Below, piece after piece: positions 1 to 8,723 of a stretch of DNA of 64,000 nucleotides. This DNA is from Arenibacter certesii DSM 19833. Lineage in GTDB: Bacteria > Bacteroidota > Bacteroidia > Flavobacteriales > Flavobacteriaceae. Position 1 is the stretch's first letter; every line of letters starts with the position of its first letter. The notes under the pieces were generated by a model that did not search any database, was not told the origin of the DNA, and worked only from the letters and a program-made list of their open reading frames with translations. Made by a program: the position numbers and the translations under genes. The DNA lies in NCBI RefSeq assembly GCF_000429545.1, contig NZ_AUCB01000014.1, forward strand, positions 1-64,000, given 5' to 3'.

Positions 1-114
1 CACGGTGTTTTTACTCACCGACAGGGTCCTGGCAATGGTTTTAAATCCTTTTCCCTGGCAGTGCAGGCGAAGTATTTGTTTTACTTGACTCATTGGTTTT
101 GATTTTCCGGCCAT
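1..114 (-). CDS. istA: IS21-family transposase IstA, N-terminal 38 residues (cut by window edge)
   Basis: The minus-strand frame opens with ATG at 114 and runs off the left edge of the window. The 38 visible residues include the stretch LRLHCQGKGFKTIARTLSVS, a helix-turn-helix typical of the IstA N-terminus (MAGKSKPMSQVKQ start). IstA binds the multiple terminal repeats of its element, and four such repeats lie just upstream at 174-327, which fits. The catalytic DDE domain and the helper ATPase IstB would lie outside the window. Whether the copy is intact cannot be judged. Confidence 0.85.
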   Translation of the reverse strand, partial: MAGKSKPMSQVKQILRLHCQGKGFKTIARTLSVSKNTV

Positions 115-173
115 TGGTTATCTTTTTGATGGTATTCATCAAATAAACCAAAACCAGAAAGAAAATAGCTAGG

Positions 174-327
174 GGGGTCAGCATGCTCCCAAATAAATCA
201 TCCAGAGGGGTCAACATGCTCCAGAATAATTTAAAAATCTAGCTATCTTATTTTTCAAAGGGGGGTCAGCATCCGCCAGAACGGCAGTTACTTATTGATT
301 AGGCTTTAGAGGGGTCAGCATGCTCCA
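174..327. repeat. IS21-type terminus with four repeats of a 16-17 bp motif
   Basis: Copies of ggggtcagcatgctcc, or close variants, occur at 174-189, 207-222 (one change), 262-277 (three changes) and 311-326. All are in the same orientation. On the transposase strand each reads TGGAGCATGCTGACCCC or similar, beginning with the TG dinucleotide expected at an IS21 outer end. The outer end is therefore probably at 327. IS21 elements are known for multiple transposase-binding repeats near each terminus. The far end and any target duplication lie outside the window. Confidence 0.8.
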
Positions 328-552
328 GTATATCCAATATAGATTTATGAGGGTTGCGTTTACTTTCAATTTACCAATATATTATCTAGAATTTGCTTTT
401 TATCTACTTCTATCCACACTTTTATTATATTTCTGTCTTGTCCAAAAGACACCTTTTAGCTTTTTTTGTACATCTAGATGTGCTATTTTGATTATGTTTT
501 ACACATTCGAATGTACAAAAAGGATATTATTATCGTTTTTGCATGCCTAAAC
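328..552. other. Spacer between IS21 end and cas3; contains nested inverted repeats
   Basis: No convincing gene was found. The spacer is very AT-rich. It holds an 11-bp perfect inverted repeat (tttttgtacat at 463-473, atgtacaaaaa at 511-521) with a 12-bp palindrome, acatctagatgt (470-481), overlapping its left arm. On the minus strand this lies just after the cas3 stop, so it may end the cas transcript. No CRISPR repeats are visible here. Confidence 0.4.
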
Positions 553-3333
553 CTATAGGAATTGGGTATCAACACTATTAAACTCCTTATCATCAATTCC
601 AAATGCTTCCTTATAAAAACCGTTCCAATTTTCTACATAATAATAACCATAGATGCTTTTTTCCATATCTGAAAAATGAATTAATTGGCTCTCTATAGCG
701 GAGGTTTTAAACAGTGAGAATACAAATTTGGAGAGTATGGATTGTATCCGTTTGAGTTGTATTCTTTTTTCCAAGAATCCATTTTTGCAATATATCAAAT
801 CAATATACAAGTCAAATACCTCTTCACCACATATCTTATAATTCACATCTGGCAAAACTTCAAAAGAGGATAAAAACCGCAAATCGCTTGTAGTAAAGAT
901 TTCTTCATTGTTATCGATTGTTTCGCCCTTTACAGCTATGGAAATTTTCATTGGAATAAAACAACCCAAATTCTCCTGTTCAATAAGCTTGAATTGCTTC
1001 TGTACGGATTCAAATTTTAACTTATCGATATATTGAAGATAATCATAGAATCCTTTTCTATGTTCTTCAAGGTTAGAACTATTTTTGTATGCGATAACCT
1101 TATCATAGAGCAAATCGAAATCTTTGCTTTCCAAAATATGTTGTTGCTCTTTTTTTGAAAGATTTCTCGTCACTTGTAAACGGTAGTCCTCGCCGTAGAT
1201 TAGTGCCTCTTTGTCGTAATTGAACAGAAACAGTTGGCAGTTTTCTTTGCCCACGTTACGGTTGATCCTTCCTGCCAATTGTTCATCGCTGTCCAAAAGC
1301 GATTTGTCCTTAAAACCAAGATCCATATCTATATCTACCCCTGCTTCCACCACCTGTGTTGTAATCAGTAAAATTCTTTTATTACGATTCTCTTTTCGTT
1401 TTAAAAAGTTGATGATATGTCGTCGTCGATGTTCCAATATTGTGCCTGATAGCACAAAAACCTCTTCGAAAAAACCATGATTTATTTTTTGGATTTCGTT
1501 ATAAAATTCGGTGGAAGATTTTTTAAAAATGAATTCTATGATGGTATAAACGCTATCTTTTGGTTTTACCTGCCCATAGTCACATAATGAATATTTTTTG
1601 GATTCTTTGAGTAATATTTCGGCTAATTCGGTCAAATGAATCTTTTTTTCCGCAAGTTCAAAATTAAAGGAGACCCTATCCTTAAAGTTGGTATTTTGGA
1701 AATAATCTGAACGAGCATTTGGCAACAGATAAACAAAGTTAGCTGTATCTGCTTCAACATTAAGACGATGTAGTTTTGGCAAAGTAGCCGACATGATCAC
1801 AAACCTGATATTATATGATTTGGCATACTTTTGAACCAAATAAATAACCTTGTCCCAGTGTTGAGGGGCGTAGGTCTGTAATTCATCAATAACCACGACA
1901 GAATTAGCCAACCGGTGCAATATGTAGTTTTGTTCTTTAGCATTGGTCTTCAAAATCTCAAAAAACTTGATGTGAGATAGTAAACTGAACGGATAGTTCA
2001 AAAACAAATGGTTGATGTAGTTTTTACGGTTTTGACCATAATCGTCATCTTCATCCTCCTCTTTTCCAAAGTCAGCTTTTGAATGTAATGCGACAATTTC
2101 ATCTTCTCCTAATCCAAGGTTTTCTTTGATGCTTTTGTAGGTTTGGTCGATTAAGGTGGTAAATGGAAAAACGTAATAAACTTTATTCAAATAGGGATTT
2201 AGCTTCAGTAATTCTAAGGTGACCAGCATAGAAATGTTCGTTTTGCCACCGCCCGTAGGTGCCTCGATATAAAATAGTTTTTCTTCATGGTTCAACCGTA
2301 TGTTTCGTATTGCTTCGGTTGCCATTTGCTGGCGCAGAAGGTTAAGGTTTTCGTTGCTTTTTCTGGATGGTTTTTTCAAACTTAGAACCGCTAGCTGCTG
2401 ATAGGTTTTTTCGTTGAAGTTTCGTTTTGTTTCCTGTTCATCAAGCCAATCGTTTGTGCTTACTTTTACAAAAATTTCGTCGATTCGTTCTTTGCTCAAT
2501 ACTCCAAAATCTGTAATTGATGATTTGTTCATATATTCGTTGGTAGCCAAATAATCCGAGGCGGTCAAAAGGGAAAAGTTCAATCGTATCAATTGGTACA
2601 AATGAAATGACCTGGCGTAATCGCTAAATGCAATTCTTGGAAGTGCTTTTTCAAGGCCTAGCAAAATTCGTGATACAATTTTTGAATTACATTCTTTTTT
2701 AAAAAGAGAAAGATAAACCTCTAATTTATCTGCCAATAGATTTTCCCTGACCAATTTTGATAGAAAATCATCGTCTAAATATTTACCATGATGTTTATAG
2801 ATGGGATATGAAAACATCAATATATAAGACATTGCAATGACCTGTTCTTTTCCCTTGAATAAAATCAAGGCTTCATCGATTTTATGACTAAGAAAAATAA
2901 ACGAACTCAAGGTAGAGTGTTGTGTTCCAATCGTATTCCCAGAATTCTCCTTACCCCAAAAAAAAGAATTGTTCATCTTTTCAGGACTCGCCTGAAAATT
3001 CTCGTTGACTTTCCCGTGGTCATGGTAACAAATACAGTGAACGAATACTTTCTTTAAATAGCTTGCCAGTTGGTTAGAATTAACGCTAAAGGATGCCAAA
3101 TAATCAAAAATAAGGCCGTCTATCGGCTCGTCCAGATTATGAATTTTCACTGTGGCTTCAAAATAATCTTTTACCAAGTCCAAATGCTCCGCCAAGGTCT
3201 CCGGTTTTTTCGACGAATTTCTGTTTGGGGTATGTGCATAATAGACGTCTGCATTTAATAATTGCTTTTCAATACTTTCGTTTTCCCTATAATCCGCCAA
3301 TATGTTCGAAATACTATTAATGAAGTTGCACAT
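553..3333 (-). CDS. cas3: CRISPR-associated helicase-nuclease Cas3 (HD + SF2 helicase), type I
   Basis: This 926-residue protein should be the nuclease-helicase recruited by Cascade to unwind and degrade target DNA. An N-terminal HD nuclease domain is indicated by YHDHGKVNENF near residue 104 and HHGKYL near 178. The SF2 helicase follows, with Walker A APTGGGKTN near 357, a DEAD-like box VVIDELQTY near 478, motif III MSATLP and motif VI LAGRINRN. Single-chain HD-helicase architecture and length fit the family. It is the last gene of the cas operon, overlapping cas5 by 17 nt, so translation is probably coupled. No frameshift is seen and all helicase motifs are present, so the protein looks functional. 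Confidence 0.95.
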   Translation of the reverse strand: MCNFINSISNILADYRENESIEKQLLNADVYYAHTPNRNSSKKPETLAEHLDLVKDYFEATVKIHNLDEPIDGLIFDYLASFSVNSNQLASYLKKVFVHCICYHDHGKVNENFQASPEKMNNSFFWGKENSGNTIGTQHSTLSSFIFLSHKIDEALILFKGKEQVIAMSYILMFSYPIYKHHGKYLDDDFLSKLVRENLLADKLEVYLSLFKKECNSKIVSRILLGLEKALPRIAFSDYARSFHLYQLIRLNFSLLTASDYLATNEYMNKSSITDFGVLSKERIDEIFVKVSTNDWLDEQETKRNFNEKTYQQLAVLSLKKPSRKSNENLNLLRQQMATEAIRNIRLNHEEKLFYIEAPTGGGKTNISMLVTLELLKLNPYLNKVYYVFPFTTLIDQTYKSIKENLGLGEDEIVALHSKADFGKEEDEDDDYGQNRKNYINHLFLNYPFSLLSHIKFFEILKTNAKEQNYILHRLANSVVVIDELQTYAPQHWDKVIYLVQKYAKSYNIRFVIMSATLPKLHRLNVEADTANFVYLLPNARSDYFQNTNFKDRVSFNFELAEKKIHLTELAEILLKESKKYSLCDYGQVKPKDSVYTIIEFIFKKSSTEFYNEIQKINHGFFEEVFVLSGTILEHRRRHIINFLKRKENRNKRILLITTQVVEAGVDIDMDLGFKDKSLLDSDEQLAGRINRNVGKENCQLFLFNYDKEALIYGEDYRLQVTRNLSKKEQQHILESKDFDLLYDKVIAYKNSSNLEEHRKGFYDYLQYIDKLKFESVQKQFKLIEQENLGCFIPMKISIAVKGETIDNNEEIFTTSDLRFLSSFEVLPDVNYKICGEEVFDLYIDLIYCKNGFLEKRIQLKRIQSILSKFVFSLFKTSAIESQLIHFSDMEKSIYGYYYVENWNGFYKEAFGIDDKEFNSVDTQFL

Positions 3334-4090
3334 AACGATTTTCGGTGGTCAGATGATATAGGTTTTGCAATGTGTGGGCGTTCTTTATCTCGTAATTGCT
3401 AAAAACCATTTCTTCCAATTGGTATTGCATTAAATCTAGGTTAAAGCCCACGGGCAAACGCTCAAAATACATAAACGGATTTTCATCAGATTCCCATTCG
3501 CTTAGAAAATCAACTTCGGCTACTTCACTATTTTTTGTGATGTTTTGATTTTTCACGAATAAGGAAAGGATAGGAACACTTTTATGTCTATTTAGCTCGG
3601 CAAGGGTATAGTTGTACTTCAAAACCGATTGTTTGTCCCACCACGCCGTAAATTCGTTTTTACCAAAATACGGAATGAACTCAGAGTTTCCAGTTTCCAA
3701 ATTACGCAACAAACGACGCTGTGTTTCGATCGCCTCATCTATTAAGAGATATACCCGATATTTCGGTGAAATCAATGTAAGTTCTTCGGTCAAAAAATTA
3801 GTGCCTTTATTGGCATAGCCTACCGTATTGGAATATTTAATAGGTGTTTTTGAAAAATTACCATTATCATGATCTAAGGGCGAAATGCCAATTTTCAAGT
3901 CTGCCAGTTTCTCATAATACTCCGGTAACTCTCCTTTTTTTCGATACCCTGCAAGTCCAATAATTGCCCCTAAAATACCTAGCAAGGCAGGTTTATGTAT
4001 CATATTATACGATACATTCAGAGTATTGTTAGTTTCGGGTTTTCTAAAAAAGCCAAAATTACTTTGCAAATCAAATGATATAAGTTGCAT
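3317..4090 (-). CDS. cas5: Cas5, type I-B Cascade subunit
   Basis: This 257-residue protein begins MQLISFDLQSNFGFFRKPET, then has HKPALLGILGAIIGLAGYRK. That is the typical Cas5 N-terminus: a RAMP strand followed by a phosphate-binding-like glycine-rich loop. Cas5 caps the 5' handle of crRNA and contacts Cas8. It lies between cas7 (8-nt gap) and cas3 (17-nt overlap) in one minus-strand operon. I-B subtype is inferred from the neighbours rather than from this protein alone. Length is close to the usual 220-260. Confidence 0.9.
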   Translation of the reverse strand: MQLISFDLQSNFGFFRKPETNNTLNVSYNMIHKPALLGILGAIIGLAGYRKKGELPEYYEKLADLKIGISPLDHDNGNFSKTPIKYSNTVGYANKGTNFLTEELTLISPKYRVYLLIDEAIETQRRLLRNLETGNSEFIPYFGKNEFTAWWDKQSVLKYNYTLAELNRHKSVPILSLFVKNQNITKNSEVAEVDFLSEWESDENPFMYFERLPVGFNLDLMQYQLEEMVFSNYEIKNAHTLQNLYHLTTENRYVQLH

Positions 4091-4098
4091 AGATTTTT

Positions 4099-5010
4099 TT
4101 AAATAGTTTGGAAATTTACATTTTCTGGCAGGTTGATAACATTGGTAACTGCTTTGTGATAATAAATTTCCAAGGTCTCGATCTCTTGCTTTACAGCATC
4201 ATCTTTGAGGTATGTCGCAATCTTTCGTAAATCTATGGTGCCATCTTTGGCTACATCTACAAATTCAATAAACGATGGCATTACAAGTTTTGAGCCTTCC
4301 TTAAGTTTGACCCAAAAAAGCATTTCGTTTTCAGTTCCTGCCTTAGCGGCACTATCGTAAAAGCTTGCACCTTTTCTGAGACCTTCCTTTAGTTTATCTA
4401 TATCCGATTGTGTAAGTCCTTTCGCATCAACTCTTTCTGTATCTTCCTCAATGTTTTTTGGGTTGATAGAAAAATGGTGAACATAATGACCCTCCTCCAA
4501 TTTGGACTGTGTGCCAAGGGTGGTCATGGTACTCTCTTTGCTCTTTTCGCCAGGGTTTCTAAATGGAGACATAATTTGTTCGGAATAAATAACATCTTCG
4601 GGAAAACGATTTAACCCAGGGGTTATTTGACAAGTTCCATGAATGGAAATATTAGTGGCTCCAGCGTAGGTTCCTCCGAACAATTTCACGTCCAAAACGG
4701 AAAGAATGTTTTTAAGAAGTTCTTTTCTTAACTCGTTGCCTTTCTTTGTGATTTTTCCAAAATTCTTTTCATAAGTTTCGTCCAACGTTCTTGGCGACAT
4801 ATCATCTGTCAACGACTTGAAGTAAAATACGTTCTCTTGTAAAGCATGTTTCCAATAGTAACGAATAGAATATTTAAGAGCCTTATCTGTTGCGTAAATC
4901 TTGCCGTTTGGCAACTTTCTCGGCTGACCCGAAAAGTCTGCATTGTAGTTGGAATTAATGGATTTAATCATTGCAAATCCGTACACGCGGTTATTGAATT
5001 GTTGTGCCAT
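4099..5010 (-). CDS. cas7: Cas7 (Csh2-like), type I-B Cascade backbone
   Basis: This 303-residue protein matches the Csh2 form of Cas7, the backbone subunit that polymerises along crRNA. Recognisable features are NRVYGFAMIKSINSNYNADF near the start, a middle segment DVKLFGGTYAGATNISIHG, and TPGLNRFPEDVIYSEQIMSP, which correspond to the RRM core and the loop that contacts the guide. It starts 3 nt from the cas8 stop and ends 8 nt before cas5, so it is in the same operon. No truncation is seen. Subtype I-B is favoured over I-C or I-E because of the N-terminal pattern and the adjacent Csh1-like Cas8. Confidence 0.9.
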   Translation of the reverse strand: MAQQFNNRVYGFAMIKSINSNYNADFSGQPRKLPNGKIYATDKALKYSIRYYWKHALQENVFYFKSLTDDMSPRTLDETYEKNFGKITKKGNELRKELLKNILSVLDVKLFGGTYAGATNISIHGTCQITPGLNRFPEDVIYSEQIMSPFRNPGEKSKESTMTTLGTQSKLEEGHYVHHFSINPKNIEEDTERVDAKGLTQSDIDKLKEGLRKGASFYDSAAKAGTENEMLFWVKLKEGSKLVMPSFIEFVDVAKDGTIDLRKIATYLKDDAVKQEIETLEIYYHKAVTNVINLPENVNFQTI

Positions 5011-5012
5011 TT

Positions 5013-6965
5013 TTAATCGTTTTTATTATTGTTGGAATATAATTGATTGTCTGAAAAAAGACCGGATAATAATTCTGGATGTAAATTCTTTACGTTTTCT
5101 TCGGTATTGTGCGCCAATACAAAAGCCGCAACTTTACTAAAGTTTCTAGAAAATTTTTCATGTTTATAGCGTTCCAAATCTTTAGTAATCGTTAGCTGAA
5201 ACTCTCTGCAATTACTTTTTTGCAGATAGGGTTCCAGTAAGCGCAAGCTATTGTCTTCAGATTTGCTTTTATTTATCAAATAATAGATGACCTGGCCAGC
5301 AGCAAAGGCGAAATCATTATCTGTTGCTAATGCCGTTTCTGCGGTTTCTTCGATGAGTGTAGCAACAAAGTTTTGATGCTCTTTTAATTTATTTGCCATG
5401 GTATTGTTTGTTTTAGTGTTGGACTTATGAAAATAATTGTGCAGGCTGTACCATATATTTAATTTATTTTTTATTCCATGCTCACTTGAGTTATGTAAGT
5501 CATCTTTAATACCATTAAAAACAAGTTCGTCAAACTGCTTTCCGTGAATTGTAGCCCTATTGGATTTATAGACATAGTCATAAATCGCTTTTCGGTACTT
5601 GCAAAAAGAGAGAAAGGTAAAATCGCGGCTTGCATAATCTTCCTTCTTGAAATCCGAAAAATAATCGACCTTATGGTATTTGTTCCGCACTAGATATTTT
5701 AGGACTTTTTCCTCTAAATGAAATATATCCGTTATAATAGGATAGTGTTTTGGTTTGCCATCTTCATATAAATTGAAAAGGTTTTCAATATGAAGCCACT
5801 TGTTCGTGCCGCCCACTTCAAATTGAAATTGGGAGACAAAATCAAAATCGTTGAAAACGATGCCGTTTTGGGTATTTGACCAGTTTAGGAGGTAGTAATT
5901 TCTAAAATCATCTTTATATACATTGTATAATTCTTTAACAATTTCAGTAAACGAAATACGCTTTTCCGAATACGCGGCAATCACTTTCTTTTTGAATTCC
6001 TCATTAAAAATAAAGATTGGCAGAGGGTTGGGCAAGTTTTTTCTAGGGAGTACATTGCTAAATTCATATAGAGCTTTCGCCTCTAAGTTGGAAATGCGCC
6101 CCGTGATATCAAAGGTCGCTGTCTGGTGCATCAAAAATGGCATATTTGCGTTGTACCCGTTCTGAAAGTCATTGGTACCATAAATCAACCCCTCTTCATT
6201 TGGATCAGTGTTGTACTTATCTGTATTGAAAAGTTTATCGCCCAAATATTTACCATGGGTGGTTTTATAGGTTTCAAGAGGAAAATCCAAATAGAACAAT
6301 ATATAGTCACTATCCGTTAAAGGCTGGAAGTGGGTCATTTGGGTTTGAGCATCGGTTATTTGCTGTTTTAACGAATCCTTTTCTGTTTTATCACTCACAC
6401 TCTTCTGGCGTTCTTTTAGTGCTTCTACCTTATTGGATAAAATCTGAAATTGAGCATCTCTTTGATTTTTAATATCGTTCAAAACAATTTCCCAGGATTT
6501 GTTCAAGAAAAAAGTTTGGAAGTTCAAAGAGGCTTTTTTGAGGATCTCGTCTTCGGTCAACATGCTTTCTGCCTTGTCAAAATAATCACTAAAGCGTTCT
6601 TGTATTTGAGGTTTTCCTTTATCCAAATTTGACTTATATTTAACCCCACCTTGTATGTGTTCCTTTTTAAAAGCAACGCAGATAGGAGAACAAGATTGAA
6701 TTGCTTTCATGGGCAAATCAAAACATTTGTTGGTGTTCACACACCAAGCATTTTCTTGAAGTCGTTTGCACTTTTCAAGAACGGCACTCAATTCATCCTT
6801 TAACTTTTTCGAGTAAAATCCGAATTGAATATTTTCGGATTTAATATTCAAATTTCCTTTATCATCGACTTGTAAAAGAATATGAAGTCCTTCTTTTGGC
6901 ATCGCTCCGAGACTTTTAAAGTTGTCGGGCAGGCTGTTGGTAAAATTTATTAATTCTTTAAGCAT
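5013..6965 (-). CDS. cas8b: Cas8b (Csh1-like) large subunit, type I-B
   Basis: This 650-residue protein sits in the large-subunit position between cas6 and cas7. Length and layout fit Csh1/TM1802-type Cas8b, which recognises the PAM and helps recruit Cas3. Cysteines in CVNTNKCFDLP and CSPIC (residues about 92-112) look like a zinc-binding cluster of the kind seen in Cas8b. Residues roughly 185-230 form a coiled-coil-like stretch rich in K, E and Q. Cas8 proteins diverge quickly, so the call rests on position, size and the Cys cluster more than on global identity. ATG at 6965 is the first in-frame start after a stop. Confidence 0.85.
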   Translation of the reverse strand: MLKELINFTNSLPDNFKSLGAMPKEGLHILLQVDDKGNLNIKSENIQFGFYSKKLKDELSAVLEKCKRLQENAWCVNTNKCFDLPMKAIQSCSPICVAFKKEHIQGGVKYKSNLDKGKPQIQERFSDYFDKAESMLTEDEILKKASLNFQTFFLNKSWEIVLNDIKNQRDAQFQILSNKVEALKERQKSVSDKTEKDSLKQQITDAQTQMTHFQPLTDSDYILFYLDFPLETYKTTHGKYLGDKLFNTDKYNTDPNEEGLIYGTNDFQNGYNANMPFLMHQTATFDITGRISNLEAKALYEFSNVLPRKNLPNPLPIFIFNEEFKKKVIAAYSEKRISFTEIVKELYNVYKDDFRNYYLLNWSNTQNGIVFNDFDFVSQFQFEVGGTNKWLHIENLFNLYEDGKPKHYPIITDIFHLEEKVLKYLVRNKYHKVDYFSDFKKEDYASRDFTFLSFCKYRKAIYDYVYKSNRATIHGKQFDELVFNGIKDDLHNSSEHGIKNKLNIWYSLHNYFHKSNTKTNNTMANKLKEHQNFVATLIEETAETALATDNDFAFAAGQVIYYLINKSKSEDNSLRLLEPYLQKSNCREFQLTITKDLERYKHEKFSRNFSKVAAFVLAHNTEENVKNLHPELLSGLFSDNQLYSNNNKND

Positions 6966-7043
6966 GTAAAAATCTATTTTTCATTTCCATAATTTCCTTT
7001 CTCAATTTCTCTTTTCTTGGGCGAGAATGGAAAGAGGTGCGAA

Positions 7044-7174
7044 CTATGCCAACCAAAATTCCTTTGGATCACCCAAAGCAAATTCAAAAACGACGATGAT
7101 TCGTTCATCTTTAACTTTTACCATATTTGCGGTTTCGGAGAACCCTCAAGTTTTATTCTAAAAATAATTGCCAT
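7044..7174 (-). pseudogene. Remnant of a pRiA4b ORF-3-like protein N-terminus
   Basis: The gap between cas6 and cas8 holds a short frame starting at 7174 that reads MAIIFRIKLEGSPKPQIW and then stops at 7118. An overlapping frame from 7124 continues for 26 residues. The start resembles the N-terminus of pRiA4b ORF-3-like proteins of Bacteroidetes (pattern FRIxLxxxxKPxIWRK). Joining the frames at IW gives a plausible continuation, so a frameshift may have killed the gene. The resemblance is short and I hold it loosely. The stretch could instead just be leader sequence for cas8. Confidence 0.35.
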
Positions 7175-7177
7175 AGT

Positions 7178-8014
7178 TTAAAAAGCGTCAGTTTTATATT
7201 CTGTACTTTTTTCTATTTCTACAGCTTCCAAGAAGCCGCACCCTAGGCTGTTGTGAACCCCACAACCTGCATTTTGGAGCAGTTGCAATGCCATTTTGCT
7301 TCCCGTTGCCACTACTTCAAAGCCATAATAACCTTTAATCCTTGTCTGCGCTTTGGTGTTCGCCTTGACAACGATTAAACGGCTCTTTGGTTTTTCTATT
7401 TTAAAAATGGGGGTGATACACATACTATCTTGCTCTATTTGGGTTTGCTGTAGCTTAGCAGCTTTGCATTTTTCTTTCCAGTTATGTAACATCAGGGCAT
7501 CCCAGTCGCGGTGCTCGGGTGACAGAAATTCGTAATTTCCCTTCGTATTTTTTTTTCCGCAGATCAGCATCGAACTAAGTCCAAAACAGACTGTTGAAAT
7601 TAATCTCTCAGGTAAATTAAAAGACGGTAATGAGGTAATTTGTTCCACCAAAAAGGTGGCCTTGCTTTTTTTGTCGGCTAAGGTTATTTGCCTTTCCTTA
7701 AAAAGTCCTTTTACAAAGTTTTGAGCCGTTTCGGGCAAATGGAATGACACTGATACTTTTGCCGGAGAGGACAGTTTCATACGATCGCCGGTCAACTTGA
7801 ATCTTGCCCTGAGGTCAGAAAAGGTAAATAGCTTGAAGTTTTTAAGTCCATTATCCACTTTATGGCCTTCTTCGTGCAAAAACGTGGCATATTCAGCATC
7901 AGCTTCCGCCAATACCTTATAAATTGCCGCACTTAAGGGGTACTGGTAATTAATCGGGATAACCTCATTATTAGAGGTTGGTGTCAGGATAATGGAAAAG
8001 CGCATTCGATTCAT
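7178..8014 (-). CDS. cas6: Cas6 CRISPR RNA endoribonuclease
   Basis: This RAMP-fold nuclease of about 278 residues should cut pre-crRNA within the repeat. The C-terminal glycine-rich loop, GCGVHNSLGCGF, is the Cas6 signature (GxGxxxSxGxG). The N-terminus MRFSIILTPT matches the first RAMP strand. A TTG start at 8026 is possible, but ATG at 8014 (MNRMRFSI) fits family starts better. It is the first gene of the operon, and a 212-nt gap separates it from cas8. Its presence means the system expects an array to process, but none is visible within this window. Confidence 0.9.
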   Translation of the reverse strand: MNRMRFSIILTPTSNNEVIPINYQYPLSAAIYKVLAEADAEYATFLHEEGHKVDNGLKNFKLFTFSDLRARFKLTGDRMKLSSPAKVSVSFHLPETAQNFVKGLFKERQITLADKKSKATFLVEQITSLPSFNLPERLISTVCFGLSSMLICGKKNTKGNYEFLSPEHRDWDALMLHNWKEKCKAAKLQQTQIEQDSMCITPIFKIEKPKSRLIVVKANTKAQTRIKGYYGFEVVATGSKMALQLLQNAGCGVHNSLGCGFLEAVEIEKSTEYKTDAF

Positions 8015-8495
8015 GTAAGTGTTCAAGTTGAAAAATACGACTTCTTTTAATATTAAAATAGGCCAAAAGTGGGATTTTGTTATTTATTGCTTTGTAGGTA
8101 AGCATACTGATGAATAAAACTAAGAGCTTTTGCAATTTGTACCGGACGTAATTCTTAAACGGTATATAGGTTCATTGTTAGTGCCTTTTAAGAAATTGAA
8201 GGAGCCTAAAAGTACTTAAACACGATAACTGCAAGCCCCTGCGGAAGTCGAAAAACTCTTCAGCTCTAATCCTTCCTCGGCGGACACGCTATGCCGGTCC
8301 ACAAGGGTGACCCTAAGTTCCGGTTTTCTCGACCCCCTCGACCCTTCGAAAGTGCATGCGGCGAAGGGCCGCTTGACTTTTCTTCTACCTACCCACAAAA
8401 CCTGGTAAATCCCTATCCATATTTTGAGCTATAACATTGAAAATGTATAAAGGCCTAAATTCTTTTAATTATCTGGAAATCAGTTTTTTGGAAAA
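8015..8495. other. Intergenic stretch with a GC-rich block, no gene recognised
   Basis: Upstream of cas6 there is no CRISPR array or leader-like tandem repeat. Bases about 8221-8405 are much richer in G+C than their surroundings. They contain a short stem (gcggc gaagg gccgc near 8356-8370) and closely spaced tcgaccc repeats. A 60-residue minus-strand frame (8216-8398) covers the block, but it is arginine/serine-rich with no recognisable fold, so I do not call it a gene. The block looks like an imported fragment. Confidence 0.4.
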
Positions 8496-8708
8496 ATGAA
8501 TAAGTTAATCGAAAATACCGCCAATTGGTTGGTCGCCTAGAACGTGATAAAAGACAAAATCCATCAGAACATACATGCTTTTATGAGACGAGGAAATTAT
8601 GGACTGATTGTAGGTGCTGTCGTTTTTGGAACTATTGCGGTTCTTTCATCGATTAATCTTTACAAAGATTATGGTAAACTTTGGCTTGGACTTACAACAA
8701 TTAAGTAG
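8496..8708 (+). pseudogene. Small membrane protein gene with an in-frame TAG
   Basis: One frame reads MNKLIENTANWLVA, a TAG at 8538-8540, then NVIKDKIHQNIHAFMRRGNY, and a hydrophobic segment (GLIVGAVVFGTIAVLS) before ending in LTTIK at 8708. The frame is protein-like on both sides of the stop, so it looks like a 70-residue single-pass membrane protein inactivated by one nonsense change. An internal ATG at 8583 could still give about 41 residues containing the membrane segment. Family not recognised. It lies next to IS remnants. Confidence 0.45.
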
Positions 8709-8723
8709 AAAATTAGATAAGAG

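Noticed and set aside
320-550. 76-residue frame right of the IS21 end
   Set aside because: It begins inside the IS repeat and is made of hydrophobic, AT-driven residues. No support as a gene.
8216-8398. 60-residue minus-strand frame in the GC-rich block
   Set aside because: Arginine/serine-rich composition, no family pattern, and GC-rich DNA lacks stop codons by chance.
8015-8495. Possible CRISPR array or leader upstream of cas6
   Set aside because: No regularly spaced direct repeats were found there or elsewhere in the window.
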